From the NCBI GenBank assembly GCA_002748265.1, contig PDRY01000020.1, forward strand, positions 39,692 through 103,691: a stretch of DNA of 64,000 nucleotides. Reading direction: 5' to 3'. This DNA is from Rhodobacterales bacterium. GTDB lineage: Bacteria; Pseudomonadota; Alphaproteobacteria; Rhodobacterales; Rhodobacteraceae. Under the pieces are notes generated by a model. It searched no databases. It was not told the origin of the DNA and worked only from the letters and a program-made list of their open reading frames with translations. The position numbers were made by a program, and so were the translations under genes. Below, in pieces: positions 19,159 to 27,785 of the stretch; positions within the stretch are counted from its first letter, which is position 1; each line of letters opens with the position of its first letter.

Positions 19159-19228
19159 GCACAGCTTCCGCAGGCGATTGCGAAGATTTTTCAGTCTCGC
19201 CGGGCAATCCTCTCGGGGGAGGACGACA

Positions 19229-20011
19229 ATGGCTAAGGACAGCAGCTACATTTCCAAGGAAGCGGGTCCGGACGGGCTCTACCCCTATGACGCCAAGGAG
19301 GACCGCGTCTGGTCCGTTCTGATGGAACGGCAGATGGCCGACCTGCCCGGCCGCATCGCGCCCGAGTTCCTGGACGGGATCGACATGCTGGGCCTGAAGC
19401 CCGACCGCGTCCCTCAGGTCCGCGACATCAACGCCCGGCTGAAAGAGGCCTCGGGTGCGGGCGTCGAAGGTGTCCCCGCGATCATCCCGCCCACGCGGTT
19501 CTTTACGCTCCTGTCAGAGCGCAAGTTCCCCGTCGCGACCTTCATCCGCCGGATGGAGCATCTGGACTACATCGAAGAGCCCGACCTGTTCCACGAGGTC
19601 TTTGGACATTGCCCGATGCTGACCAACCCTTTCATGGCCGATTTCATCCAGGGCTTTGGCCAAAAGGCCCTGTCCATGGAGAAATCCCACCGCTGGCACA
19701 TGTTCCGGCTGTTCTGGTTCACCGTCGAATTCGGCATGATCGACACACCCCAGGGCCTGCGCGGCTATGGCGCCGGGATCGCCTCCTCTCCGGCGGAGCT
19801 GCGCAACGCCACGGGAGGCGGCGCCAGGATGCGCCCCTTCACGATGCGCGAGGCGCTGCGCACCCCCTACCGCATCGACATCGTGCAGCCGGTCTATTTC
19901 GTGATCGACAGCTTCGAGCAGCTCGCGCGCACGCTCGATCAGGATTTCACGGCACTTATCGACGAGGCCAAGACCCTTGGCGATCTGCCCCCGCTCTTCG
20001 ATCCCGCCTGA
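19229..20011 (+). CDS. phhA: Phenylalanine 4-monooxygenase
   Basis: A 260-residue bacterial phenylalanine hydroxylase that converts phenylalanine to tyrosine using oxygen and a pterin cofactor. The iron ligands are in [12 protein letters not shown] (two His, five residues apart) plus a Glu downstream in [11 protein letters not shown]. It is the minimal catalytic form without the regulatory ACT domain of animal enzymes. The ATG at 19229 follows a strong GGGGGAGGA site. Divergent transcription from the Lrp-type regulator suggests induction by aromatic amino acids. It feeds tyrosine breakdown, whose last two enzymes (fahA, maiA) are 31 kb away in this window. A pterin-recycling phhB is not next to it. 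Confidence 0.96.
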   Translation: MAKDSSYISKEAGPDGLYPYDAKEDRVWSVLMERQMADLPGRIAPEFLDGIDMLGLKPDRVPQVRDINARLKEASGAGVEGVPAIIPPTRFFTLLSERKFPVATFIRRMEHLDYIEEPDLFHEVFGHCPMLTNPFMADFIQGFGQKALSMEKSHRWHMFRLFWFTVEFGMIDTPQGLRGYGAGIASSPAELRNATGGGARMRPFTMREALRTPYRIDIVQPVYFVIDSFEQLARTLDQDFTALIDEAKTLGDLPPLFDPA

Positions 20012-20034
20012 ACGGGCCGCGCCCCGGATTCCAT

Positions 20035-20063
20035 TTGACTCCCACCCTGCCCGCTCCTATACG
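20035..20063 (+). promoter_or_regulatory. Promoter of rpsD (sigma-70 type)
   Basis: TTGACT (20035-20040) and TATACG (20058-20063) are separated by exactly 17 bases, a near-consensus housekeeping promoter for Rhodobacteraceae. It is placed about 100 bases upstream of the rpsD start codon. The leader in between holds a small hairpin, CCCC-GCAA-GGGG at 20088-20099 with a GNRA-type loop, that could matter for stability or autoregulation. Confidence 0.75.
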
Positions 20064-20162
20064 CGCGACTTCATTGGTGTTGGTGGCCCCCGCAAGGGGA
20101 TGCCTGTCGGGCCTAAGGCCAAAGGACAACGCCCTTTTGAAACACACAAAAGGAGACCAGCC

Positions 20163-20783
20163 GTGACCAAACGCACGTCTGCCAAGTACAAAATCGACCG
20201 CCGCATGGGCGAAAACATCTGGGGCCGTCCGAAATCCCCGGTGAACCGCCGCGAATACGGCCCCGGCCAGCACGGTCAGCGCCGCAAGGGCAAAATGTCC
20301 GACTTCGGCCTGCAGCTCCGCGCCAAGCAGAAGCTGAAAGGCTACTACGGCGATCTGACCGAAAAGCAGTTCCGCCGCATCTTCCGCGAAGCCGAACGCC
20401 TTAAAGGCGACACCGGTGAAAACCTGATCGGCCTGCTGGAGCGCCGCCTGGACGCCGTCGTCTACCGCGCCAAGTTCGTGCCGACGATCTTCGCCGCCCG
20501 CCAGTTCGTGAACCACGCCCATGTGCGTGTGAACGGCCAGAAGGTGAACATCCCCTCCTACCGCGTGAAGGAAGGCGACGTGATCGAGGTCCGCAACCGC
20601 TCCAAGCAGCTGGCCATCGTGCTCGAAGCCACCCAGCTGGCTGAGCGTGACGTGCCGGACTACATCGACGCCGACCACTCCAAGATGACCGCGACCTTCG
20701 TGCGCACCCCGGGCCTGGCCGACGTGCCCTACCCGGTGCAGATGGAACCGAACCTCGTCATCGAATACTACGCTCAGAACTAA
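20163..20783 (+). CDS. rpsD: 30S ribosomal protein S4
   Basis: The 206-residue ribosomal protein S4, one of the two primary 16S rRNA binders that nucleate 30S assembly. The start is a GTG at 20163 (protein begins [17 protein letters not shown]) with an AAAAGGAG site upstream; the longer open frame from 19977 is only the tail of phhA in another frame. The S4 domain (RNA-binding alpha-L motif) lies at about residues 95-160: [33 protein letters not shown]. It is a single-gene transcript here with its own promoter and terminator, not part of the alpha operon, as is usual in alphaproteobacteria. Confidence 0.98.
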   Translation: MTKRTSAKYKIDRRMGENIWGRPKSPVNRREYGPGQHGQRRKGKMSDFGLQLRAKQKLKGYYGDLTEKQFRRIFREAERLKGDTGENLIGLLERRLDAVVYRAKFVPTIFAARQFVNHAHVRVNGQKVNIPSYRVKEGDVIEVRNRSKQLAIVLEATQLAERDVPDYIDADHSKMTATFVRTPGLADVPYPVQMEPNLVIEYYAQN

Positions 20784-20807
20784 GCCTGAGCCGATCCATT
20801 CCGAAGA

Positions 20808-20838
20808 GGGCCGCAGCAGAGATGCTGCGGCCCTTTTT
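20808..20838 (+). terminator. Rho-independent terminator of rpsD
   Basis: GGGCCGCAGC (20808-20817) pairs perfectly with GCTGCGGCCC (20824-20833) around a 6-base loop and is followed by five T. It lies 25 bases after the rpsD stop codon. Confidence 0.92.
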
Positions 20839-20878
20839 CGTGCGCCCGCGCCGGGCGCCCCGCTCCGCAAGGAACGCA

Positions 20879-20907
20879 CAAAAAGAGAGCGGCCCCAAAA
20901 GGGCCGC
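20879..20907 (-). terminator. Rho-independent terminator of the GcvT-family gene
   Basis: Read on the minus strand, GCGGCCC and GGGCCGC (20889-20895 with 20901-20907) form a 7-bp stem, followed by CTCTCTTTTTGT. It lies about 40 bases past the stop of the oxidoreductase gene that ends at 20947. Confidence 0.8.
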
Positions 20908-20946
20908 CCATTTAGCTCAGAGCTGGAAGGTCAGACCCGGAACGCC

Positions 20947-23445
20947 TCACCCGTCTTTGCGGATGGTCTCGTTCTTCGGATCGTAGGGGCTGTCTTCGAC
21001 CACCTCGGCCTCCCAAAGCTGGTCGAACATCTTCACCTTCAGCCTGGTGCCGGGCTCCGCCAGATCGGGGCGGACATAGCCCATGCCGATACTCTTGCCG
21101 AAGGCCACCGAGTAGCCGCCCGAGGTCAGCCGCCCAACGCGCGTGTCCCCATCGTATAGCGCCTCGCGCCCCCAGGGATCCGCGTCCTCGGGCCCGTCGA
21201 TCAGCAGTGTGCAGCATTTCGATCGAATGCCCTTCTGCTCCATCGCCGCCTTGCCGTGGAACTCCTTGGAGAGGTCGATGAAACGCGGCAGGTCCGCTTC
21301 CGCCGGGGTCGCATCGCGGCCCAGCTCATTGCCGAAGGCGCGGTAGCTCTTCTCCTGCCGCAGCCAGTTTTGCGCCCGCGCACCGACCAGCTTCAGCCCG
21401 TGTTCCGCACCGGCCGCCTCCAGAAGGTCGAAGAGATAGTTCTGCATCTCGATCGGGTGGTGCAGCTCCCAGCCCAGCTCCCCGGTATAAGCGACCCGGA
21501 CCGCGCGAACGGGGCACATGCCCAGCTCGATCTCGCGGCAGGACAGCCAGGGGAAACGCTTGTTGGACAGCGCCGTTTCCGGCTCCGCGTCCTTGATGAC
21601 AGCCTTCAGAAGATCGCGCGATTTCGGCCCGGCGACGGCAAAGACACCCCACTGCGTCGTCACATCGTGGATGTCGATATGGCCGAACGTGTCTGCCTTA
21701 TCCTCTGCGGCCTTGCGCAGAAAATCACTATCATAGGCGGTCCAGGCGCCCGCAGAGACCAGATAATATTCGTTTTCTGCAAGCCGCACGATGGTGTATT
21801 CCGTGCGCGTCGTCCCGGCATCGGTCAGCGCATAGGTCAGGTTGATCCGCCCCACGCGGGGCAGCTTGTTGCAGGTGAACCAGTCCAGAAACGCCGTCGC
21901 GCCGGGCCCGCGCACGATGTGCTTGGTGAAAGCCGAAGCGTCGATCAGCCCCACGCCCTCGCGGATGGCCTTGGCCTCTTCGACGGCATGGGACCACCAC
22001 GCGCCCCGGCGGAAGCTGCGGGCGTCGTGATCGAAGCTGTCTGGCGCATCCAGCGGGCCGAAATAGTTGGGCCGTTCCATGCCGTTAACACAGCCGAACT
22101 GGGCGCCGCGCGCCTTCATCCGATCATAGCACGGCGCCGTGCGCAGCGGGCGGCAGGCTTCGCGCTCTTCGTCGGGGTGGTGGAGGATATAGACGTGCTC
22201 GTAGCACTCCTCGTTCTTGCGCGCCGCGTACTCGGTCGTCATCCACGACCCGTAGCGTTTGGGGTCGAGCGAGGCCATGTCGATCTCCGCCTCGCCCTCG
22301 ACCATCATCTGCGCCAGGTAATAACCTGTGCCCCCGGCGGCGGTGATCCCAAAGGAAAACCCTTCGGCCAGCCACATGTTGCGCAAGCCCGGCGCGGGGC
22401 CGACCAGCGGGTTGCCATCGGGCGTGTAGCAGATCGGCCCGTTGAAGTCGTCCTTCAGCCCCACGGTCTCCGAGGACGGAATCCGATGGATCATGGACAT
22501 ATATTCTTCCTCGATCCGCTCCAGATCGAGCGGGAAAAGATCGGCACGGAAGCTGTCCGGCACGCCGAATTCGAACCGCGCGGGCGCGTTCCGCTCATAG
22601 GGCCCAAGGATCCAGCCGCCGCGCTCCTCGCGGACATACCACTTGGCATCGGCATCGCGCAGCACCGGGTGCTGCGGATTGGTCTTGCGCCATTCGACCA
22701 GAGCCGGGTCGGGCTCGGTGACGATGAACTGGTGTTCAACCGGGATCGCCGGGATCTTGATCCCCAAAAGCTGCGCCGTGCGCTGTGCGTGATTGCCGGT
22801 GGCCGTCACCACATGTTCAGCGGTGATGACCTGCGTCTCTCCGGAACTGACCAGATTTCCGCCCTTTTCGGTCATTTTGCTGACGGTCACGCGCCATTCG
22901 GAGCCGGTCCACTCATAGCCATCGACCTGCCATTTGCGCTCAACGACCACGCCGCGCTGCCGGGCGCCCTTGGCCATCGCCATGGTGACGTCTGCCGGAT
23001 TGATGTAGCCATCCGTCGGGTGATAGATCGCGCCCTTCAGATCTTCGGTCCGCACCAGAGGCCAGCGGTCCTTGATGTCATTCGCGCTCAGCCACTCATA
23101 GGGGACGCCGCAGGTCTCTGCCGTCGAGGCGTAGAGCATGTATTCATCCATCCGCGCCTGCGTTTGCGCCATGCGCAGATTGCCGACGATGAAGAACCCC
23201 GCATCCAGCCCGGTTTCGGCCTCAAGGCTCTTGTAGAACTCAACCGAGTATTTGTGGATATGGGTGGTCGCGTAGCTCATATTGAAGAGCGGCAGCAGCC
23301 CCGCCGCATGCCAGGTGGACCCTGATGTCAGCTCATCGCGCTCCAGCAGCATCACGTCGTCCCACCCGGCCTTGGCCAGGTGATACGCGATAGAGGTTCC
23401 GACGGCGCCGCCGCCCACGACCAGAGCTTTGACATGGGTTTTCAT
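20947..23445 (-). CDS. FAD-dependent dimethylglycine/sarcosine dehydrogenase-like protein (DAO-GcvT fusion)
   Basis: An 832-residue two-part enzyme. The N-terminal ~370 residues are an FAD-dependent amine oxidase fold: ALVVGGGAVGTSIAYHLAK, and LTSGSTWHAAGLLPL, whose His matches the covalent FAD-linking His of dimethylglycine dehydrogenase. GFSFGITAAGGTGYYLAQMM ends this part. A linker domain (about 375-430) follows. The last ~400 residues are a glycine-cleavage T-like domain that binds tetrahydrofolate (RVGRINLTYALTDAGTTRTE, VRVAYTGELGWELHHPIE). The family oxidises N-methyl groups of dimethylglycine or sarcosine and passes the one-carbon unit to folate. That suits marine bacteria that consume glycine betaine. 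The exact substrate cannot be told from sequence. It stands alone, with its own terminator. Confidence 0.9.
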   Translation of the reverse strand: MKTHVKALVVGGGAVGTSIAYHLAKAGWDDVMLLERDELTSGSTWHAAGLLPLFNMSYATTHIHKYSVEFYKSLEAETGLDAGFFIVGNLRMAQTQARMDEYMLYASTAETCGVPYEWLSANDIKDRWPLVRTEDLKGAIYHPTDGYINPADVTMAMAKGARQRGVVVERKWQVDGYEWTGSEWRVTVSKMTEKGGNLVSSGETQVITAEHVVTATGNHAQRTAQLLGIKIPAIPVEHQFIVTEPDPALVEWRKTNPQHPVLRDADAKWYVREERGGWILGPYERNAPARFEFGVPDSFRADLFPLDLERIEEEYMSMIHRIPSSETVGLKDDFNGPICYTPDGNPLVGPAPGLRNMWLAEGFSFGITAAGGTGYYLAQMMVEGEAEIDMASLDPKRYGSWMTTEYAARKNEECYEHVYILHHPDEEREACRPLRTAPCYDRMKARGAQFGCVNGMERPNYFGPLDAPDSFDHDARSFRRGAWWSHAVEEAKAIREGVGLIDASAFTKHIVRGPGATAFLDWFTCNKLPRVGRINLTYALTDAGTTRTEYTIVRLAENEYYLVSAGAWTAYDSDFLRKAAEDKADTFGHIDIHDVTTQWGVFAVAGPKSRDLLKAVIKDAEPETALSNKRFPWLSCREIELGMCPVRAVRVAYTGELGWELHHPIEMQNYLFDLLEAAGAEHGLKLVGARAQNWLRQEKSYRAFGNELGRDATPAEADLPRFIDLSKEFHGKAAMEQKGIRSKCCTLLIDGPEDADPWGREALYDGDTRVGRLTSGGYSVAFGKSIGMGYVRPDLAEPGTRLKVKMFDQLWEAEVVEDSPYDPKNETIRKDG

Positions 23446-23617
23446 CGGGTCTCTCCTCTCGCGACTCGTTTACCCGCTTATCGCAAGGGGAGCCTTCGGC
23501 GCCGCCGCCTGCTCCGACCTTCCGGGGATGGAATGCGACTTGGGTCGCGGGCAAAACGACGCATCCGGGCGGGTTTTCCCCGTGGAAGATGCCGGGCAGA
23601 GCCCCCATCTGTATCTC

Positions 23618-24106
23618 ATGAACAGACGCGACTTCACAAAGCTCTCTGCCGCGGCGGCGGCCTCCGCCGCCCTGCCCCTGCCAGCCCTTGCCCAAAGCGC
23701 CGCCCCGCGCGCCGCCGGGCAAGCCGGATACATCTGGGCCGTGGCCATGGCCAAATCGCAAGGCCGCGTCTCGCGCGAGATGCTGACCGGCCAGTTGGGG
23801 CTGACCCCACGCGCCGCACGCGCCATGCAGGCGCGGCTGGTCACGCGCGGCGTTGTGTCCACGCCCAACGCGGCCGGGATCAGCCGTGCCATCGCCCCCC
23901 TGTTCGAGGGCGGCCTTCCTGTCCCCGCCGCCGTGCAAGCCGCCGCAACCCGTGCGGGGGCGCCCTCCGCGCCGGACGCCCTGACCAAAGCCGGACACCG
24001 GATCGGCCAGGTGATGGAACAGGTCGCCGCGCCGAACCCCGAGGAGGCGCCTTCAGGCACGCCTGAGGAGCCCGAGGAGATTGAGCCTCCGGCACCGCTG
24101 GACTAG
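23618..24106 (+). CDS. Small Tat-exported protein of unknown function
   Basis: A 162-residue protein starting with a twin-arginine signal (NRRDFTKLSAAAAASAALP, cleavage after about PALAQS). Such signals export folded proteins to the periplasm. The mature part is about 130 residues: Ala-rich helices (VAMAKSQGRVSREMLTGQL, LTPRAARAMQARLVTRGVVS), then a proline/glutamate tail (EEAPSGTPEEPEEIEPPAP). No cofactor-binding motif is visible, which is odd for a Tat substrate. The start at 23618 is chosen because the signal begins there; the frame remains open to 23429 but upstream residues make no sense as a signal. It lies 30 bases upstream of panC on the same strand. Confidence 0.7.
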   Translation: MNRRDFTKLSAAAAASAALPLPALAQSAAPRAAGQAGYIWAVAMAKSQGRVSREMLTGQLGLTPRAARAMQARLVTRGVVSTPNAAGISRAIAPLFEGGLPVPAAVQAAATRAGAPSAPDALTKAGHRIGQVMEQVAAPNPEEAPSGTPEEPEEIEPPAPLD

Positions 24107-24136
24107 AACCGCCTCAGGCAACATCGGAGCGCTCCC

Positions 24137-24988
24137 ATGAAGATCTGTCGCACCATCCCCGAGTTCCGCGCGGCCCTGTCCGGCCTGCGCGGCGAGGGCA
24201 AAACCCTTGGCTTGGTGCCCACAATGGGCGCGCTGCACGATGGCCATATGGCGCTTGTCGAGGCGGCGAAGGCGGAATGCGATGCCGTGGCCGCGACGAT
24301 CTTCGTCAACCCGACCCAGTTCGGAGACCCCGCAGATCTGGAGACCTACCCGCGCACCGAGGCCGAAGACCTCGCGCTGCTGAAAGCGCGCGGTGTGGCG
24401 GCGGTGCTGATCCCGGAGGTGGGCGACATCTATCCCGAGGGCGACGAGACCATCGTAGAAACCACCCGTTTGGCCAATATGCTCCACGGTGAAGTCCGCC
24501 CGGGCCATTATCGCGGCGTCTGCACGGTGGTTACGAAGCTGTTCAACATCGCCCAGCCCGATGCCGCCTTCTTCGGGGAAAAGGACTACCAGCAGCTTCA
24601 GGTGATCCGCCGCATGGCGCGCGATCTGCATATGCCGATTGCGATCCACGGCGTGCCGACGCAGCGCGAAGACGACGGGCTCGCCCGCTCCTCGCGCAAC
24701 CGGCGGCTCACCCCCGAAGACCGCGCCGCCGCCCCGGTGCTGTCCCGCGCGCTCGCCGCCGCCGAAGAGGCCGTGGCCAGCGGCACCACCGTTGAAGACC
24801 TGCGCACGCTGATCGCCAACACGATCACCGCCGAGCCCCGCGCGACCATGCGCGCCATCGACATCGTGGCGCCGGGGACTCTGGCGCCTGTTGAGGGACC
24901 GGTCAAAGCCCCGATCGCCATCATGCTCTCCGCCGAATTCGGCGGCATCCTCCTGATTGACCAGCGGGAAATCGGCGTCACCCATTAG
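24137..24988 (+). CDS. panC: Pantothenate synthetase (pantoate-beta-alanine ligase)
   Basis: A 283-residue cytoplasmic ligase that joins pantoate and beta-alanine with ATP to make pantothenate. The nucleotidyltransferase HxGH motif is in LVPTMGALHDGHMALVEAAK. FVNPTQFGDPADLETYPRT binds pantoate, VVTKLFNIAQPDAAFFGEKDYQQ is the family signature, and SSRNRRLTPEDR is the KMSKS-like loop. The ATG at 24137 has a weak site upstream. panB follows 163 bases later on the same strand, so the two pathway steps are together. Confidence 0.97.
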   Translation: MKICRTIPEFRAALSGLRGEGKTLGLVPTMGALHDGHMALVEAAKAECDAVAATIFVNPTQFGDPADLETYPRTEAEDLALLKARGVAAVLIPEVGDIYPEGDETIVETTRLANMLHGEVRPGHYRGVCTVVTKLFNIAQPDAAFFGEKDYQQLQVIRRMARDLHMPIAIHGVPTQREDDGLARSSRNRRLTPEDRAAAPVLSRALAAAEEAVASGTTVEDLRTLIANTITAEPRATMRAIDIVAPGTLAPVEGPVKAPIAIMLSAEFGGILLIDQREIGVTH

Positions 24989-25151
24989 GTTCTGATGGCC
25001 CCACTCATCCCAAGGGGGCGAATTGGGCGGCAGATCAACAGCGGGCAAGCCGCTAAGCCGTAACGCCGGGTTCAGCGGCGCAATGCCTCAGCCCGTTGCC
25101 TTGGCCCGCGCCGCCGCCTATCACTTCGAAGACCCGCAAAAGGAGCCAGCC

Positions 25152-25961
25152 ATGAGCGCCCAGACCGAAACCGTCCGCCGCATCACAGCCCCTCAGATCG
25201 CCGCGCGTAAAGGGGGCGAGCCGATTGTGTCGCTGACCTCCTATCACGCCCACACGGCCTCGCTGGTGGATAAGGTCTGCGACTTTATCCTTGTGGGGGA
25301 CAGCCTCGGCATGGTGATGCACGGGATGCAAAGCACGGTGGGCGTGACGCTCGACATGATGATCGCCCATGGCAAGGCCGTGGTGCGCGGATCGCAGCGG
25401 GCCTTGATCGTCGTGGATCTGCCCTTCGGCAGCTACGAGGAAAGCCCCGAGCAAGCCTTCCGCTCCGCCGCGCGGATCATGGCCGAAACCCAGTGCGGCG
25501 CGGTGAAGCTCGAAGGCGGCGCGCGCATGGCCGACACGATCCGCTTTCTGGTCGAGCGCGGCATTCCGGTGATGGGCCATATCGGCCTGACCCCGCAATC
25601 GGTGAACACGATGGGCGGCTTTCGCGTGCAGGGCCGCAAGGATGACTGGCAGGTTCACCTGGACGACGCCAAGGCCGTCGAAGAGGCTGGCGCCTTCGCC
25701 ATGGTCGTCGAGGGCGTGGTGGAAGAGCTGGCCGACAAGATCACCGACGCGACCGCCATCCCCACCATCGGCATCGGCGCCTCGGCCAAATGCGATGGCC
25801 AGATCCTGGTGCTGGAAGACATGCTGGGCCTGAACCCCTGGACGCCGAAATTCGTCAAGGTCTACGGCAAGCTGGGCCCCATGATCGAAGAGGCGGTGAA
25901 CAGCTACGCCGAAGAGGTCCGCGACCGCAGTTTCCCCGGGCCCGATCAGGTCTATCGCTAA
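25152..25961 (+). CDS. panB: 3-methyl-2-oxobutanoate hydroxymethyltransferase
   Basis: A 269-residue enzyme that adds a hydroxymethyl group from methylene-tetrahydrofolate to ketoisovalerate to give ketopantoate, the first committed step to pantothenate. Conserved motifs are [19 protein letters not shown], the metal-binding [21 protein letters not shown], and [20 protein letters not shown]. The ATG at 25152 follows AAAAGGAG; the open frame from 25023 is not supported. Its place after panC rather than before it is an unremarkable local order. Ketopantoate reductase (panE) is not in the window. Confidence 0.97.
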   Translation: MSAQTETVRRITAPQIAARKGGEPIVSLTSYHAHTASLVDKVCDFILVGDSLGMVMHGMQSTVGVTLDMMIAHGKAVVRGSQRALIVVDLPFGSYEESPEQAFRSAARIMAETQCGAVKLEGGARMADTIRFLVERGIPVMGHIGLTPQSVNTMGGFRVQGRKDDWQVHLDDAKAVEEAGAFAMVVEGVVEELADKITDATAIPTIGIGASAKCDGQILVLEDMLGLNPWTPKFVKVYGKLGPMIEEAVNSYAEEVRDRSFPGPDQVYR

Positions 25962-26096
25962 GGCGCAGCGGCGGTTTCAGTGCCGATATTGGCGATGCTG
26001 CGCGGGGCATTGCTCCGCGCGCGCCGCAAGACGGGCTTAGATCCTGCCGCCAGCATCAGACGTGCATCAGCAGTATGGTGAGACGCCCTGACGGGC

Positions 26097-27077
26097 TCAC
26101 AGCATCGCCGGGACCACCTGATCCGGCGGGCGATGCCCGTCATCGAAGGTCTTGATATTGAGCAGGACTTTCTCGCCCATCTCCAGCCGCCCCTCGACGG
26201 TGGCCGATCCCATATGCGGGAGCAGCACGACGTTCTTCAGCTCACGCAGGCGCGGGTTCAGGCCGGATTCGTAAACATCGAGCCCGGCCCCGGCGATCTC
26301 TCCGCTGCGCAGCATCCGCGTCAGGGCGTTTTCGTCGATCACCTCTCCGCGCGAGGTGTTCACGATCACCGCCGTCGGCTTCATCAGCTTGAGCCTCCGG
26401 GCATTCATCAGATGGAATGTCCCCGGCGTATGAGGGCAGTTGATCGAAATCACGTCCATGCGCGCAACCATCTGGTCGAGGCTTTCCCAGTAGGTCGCGC
26501 CCAGCTCGGCCTCGGTTTCCTCACGAAGGCGCCGCCGGTTGTGGTAATGGACCTCCATCCCGAACACCTGCGCCCGCCGCGCCACGGCCTGTCCGATCCG
26601 GCCCATCCCAAGGATGCCCAACCGGCGACCGGAGATGCGTCCGCCCAGCATGGCGGTCGGGCTCCACCCGGCCCAATCGCCGGACTGCATCAGGGCCAGG
26701 CCTTCGGGGATGCGCCGCGTCACCGCGAGGATCAGCGCCAGCGTCATGTCCGCCGTGTCTTCGGTCAGCACGCCCGGCGTGTTGGACACCAAGATCCCTC
26801 GCTGCCGCGCGGTCGCCACGTCGATATGATCGACCCCGGCACCGTAATTGGCGATCAGGCGCAGATTTTCACCAGCCTGCCCCAGCAGCCCGGCGTCGAT
26901 CTTGTCGGTGATGGTTGGCACCAGCACATCGGCAGTCTTGACCGCCTCCGCCAGCTCTTCGCGGGTCATCGGAGCCTCGCTGGCGCGCAGCTTCACGTCG
27001 AACAGCTCGGACAAGCGCGCCTCCACCGGCTCGGGGAGGCGTCGCGTGACAACAACAGTCAACGGCTTGCGGGGCAT
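26097..27077 (-). CDS. D-2-hydroxyacid dehydrogenase (glyoxylate/hydroxypyruvate reductase type)
   Basis: A 326-residue NAD(P)-dependent D-2-hydroxyacid dehydrogenase. LIANYGAGVDHIDVATAR and the Rossmann motif LGILGMGRIGQAVARRAQVF are typical. The catalytic Arg is in VNTSRGEVID, Glu in LDVYESGLNP, and His in VLLPHMGSAT. The sequence is closest to the GyaR/GhrB subgroup acting on glyoxylate or hydroxypyruvate and D-glycerate; the exact substrate is inferred. The start at 27077 (MPRKPLTV) has an AAGGAG site; the frame runs on upstream to 27560 only as the antisense of the next gene. It is divergent from the SH3-domain protein gene. Confidence 0.88.
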   Translation of the reverse strand: MPRKPLTVVVTRRLPEPVEARLSELFDVKLRASEAPMTREELAEAVKTADVLVPTITDKIDAGLLGQAGENLRLIANYGAGVDHIDVATARQRGILVSNTPGVLTEDTADMTLALILAVTRRIPEGLALMQSGDWAGWSPTAMLGGRISGRRLGILGMGRIGQAVARRAQVFGMEVHYHNRRRLREETEAELGATYWESLDQMVARMDVISINCPHTPGTFHLMNARRLKLMKPTAVIVNTSRGEVIDENALTRMLRSGEIAGAGLDVYESGLNPRLRELKNVVLLPHMGSATVEGRLEMGEKVLLNIKTFDDGHRPPDQVVPAML

Positions 27078-27185
27078 GGGCGGGCTCCTTCCCTCTTTCC
27101 TTGAACGTCGGTTGGCGTCACATTGCGACAGGCGCAAGCGGACCACAAGAGTCCCGCACGCCCGAAATCGACCCATGAGGCCCCG

Positions 27186-27722
27186 ATGAGCATCTTCCCT
27201 TCGCGCATGGCGATTGCGCTGCTGGCCGCGCTGTTTGCCACCGCCGCACCCGCGCAGGACACCCAGCCCGCCGCCGTGCCCCCCGCCATCGCCGCCACAC
27301 GCGGCCAGATCACGAACCTGCCCCTGCCCCGCTTCGTGTCCATGCGCGCCGAAGAAGGCAACGCGCGGCGTGGCCCATCCCTGAGCCACCGCATCGACTG
27401 GGTGTTCAAGCGCCGCAACATCCCCCTGATCGTCACCGCCGAGCACGGCCATTGGCGCCGGGTCGAGGACATTGATGGCCAGGGCGGCTGGATGCACTAC
27501 TCGCTTCTGTCCGGCGTGCGCACCGCCATCGTGGAACAGGATGTGATCTTGCGCGCGCAACCCGCGCTCAACGCCCAGGGCGTGGCACAGTTTCAGGCAG
27601 GGGTGATCGCACAGTTGCTGGAATGCACCCCCGACTGGTGCCGCCTGCGCGCCAGCCGCCAGCGGGGATGGGTGCCAAAAGAGGTGATCTGGGGCGTGCG
27701 CGCGGACGAGGTGTTTGAATAG
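27186..27722 (+). CDS. Periplasmic SH3-domain protein
   Basis: A 178-residue exported protein. A signal peptide (MAIALLAALFATAAPAQ) ends near residue 24. The rest holds two bacterial SH3-like repeats: one near residues 50-110 (VSMRAEEGNARRGPSLSHRI, GHWRRVEDIDGQGGWMHYSLL) and one near 115-175 (VILRAQPALNAQGVAQFQAG, WCRLRASRQRGWVPKEVIWG). Such domains bind peptidoglycan peptides or other cell-wall partners. The start at 27186 is the first Met with a proper signal sequence. It is convergent with nothing and lies just before the lldD-like gene with its own operator. Confidence 0.85.
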   Translation: MSIFPSRMAIALLAALFATAAPAQDTQPAAVPPAIAATRGQITNLPLPRFVSMRAEEGNARRGPSLSHRIDWVFKRRNIPLIVTAEHGHWRRVEDIDGQGGWMHYSLLSGVRTAIVEQDVILRAQPALNAQGVAQFQAGVIAQLLECTPDWCRLRASRQRGWVPKEVIWGVRADEVFE

Positions 27723-27741
27723 CCTCTTGGACCGGGCCTCA

Positions 27742-27768
27742 AAATCGGTAAAGTAACTTTACCAATTT
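27742..27768. promoter_or_regulatory. Palindromic operator in front of the lldD-like gene
   Basis: GGTAAAGT (27747-27754) and ACTTTACC (27756-27763) are a perfect 8-base inverted repeat around a single A, and the repeat continues outward after one mismatch as AAAT and ATTT. It is centred 31 bases before the start codon at 27786, where a repressor would block transcription. GntR/FCD-type lactate regulators often bind palindromes containing GGT and ACC, so such a regulator is a reasonable guess. The regulator gene itself is not adjacent. Confidence 0.6.
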
Positions 27769-27785
27769 AGCGGAGGCCGTGGATC

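Noticed and set aside
21256-23325. Open frame of about 689 codons on the plus strand opposite the GcvT-family gene
   Set aside because: It is antisense to a well-recognised two-domain enzyme and has no recognisable motifs.
25962-26096. Possible small gene or RNA between panB and the 2-hydroxyacid dehydrogenase
   Set aside because: No ribosome site with a conserved frame, no promoter and no clear hairpin terminator was found in the 135 bases.
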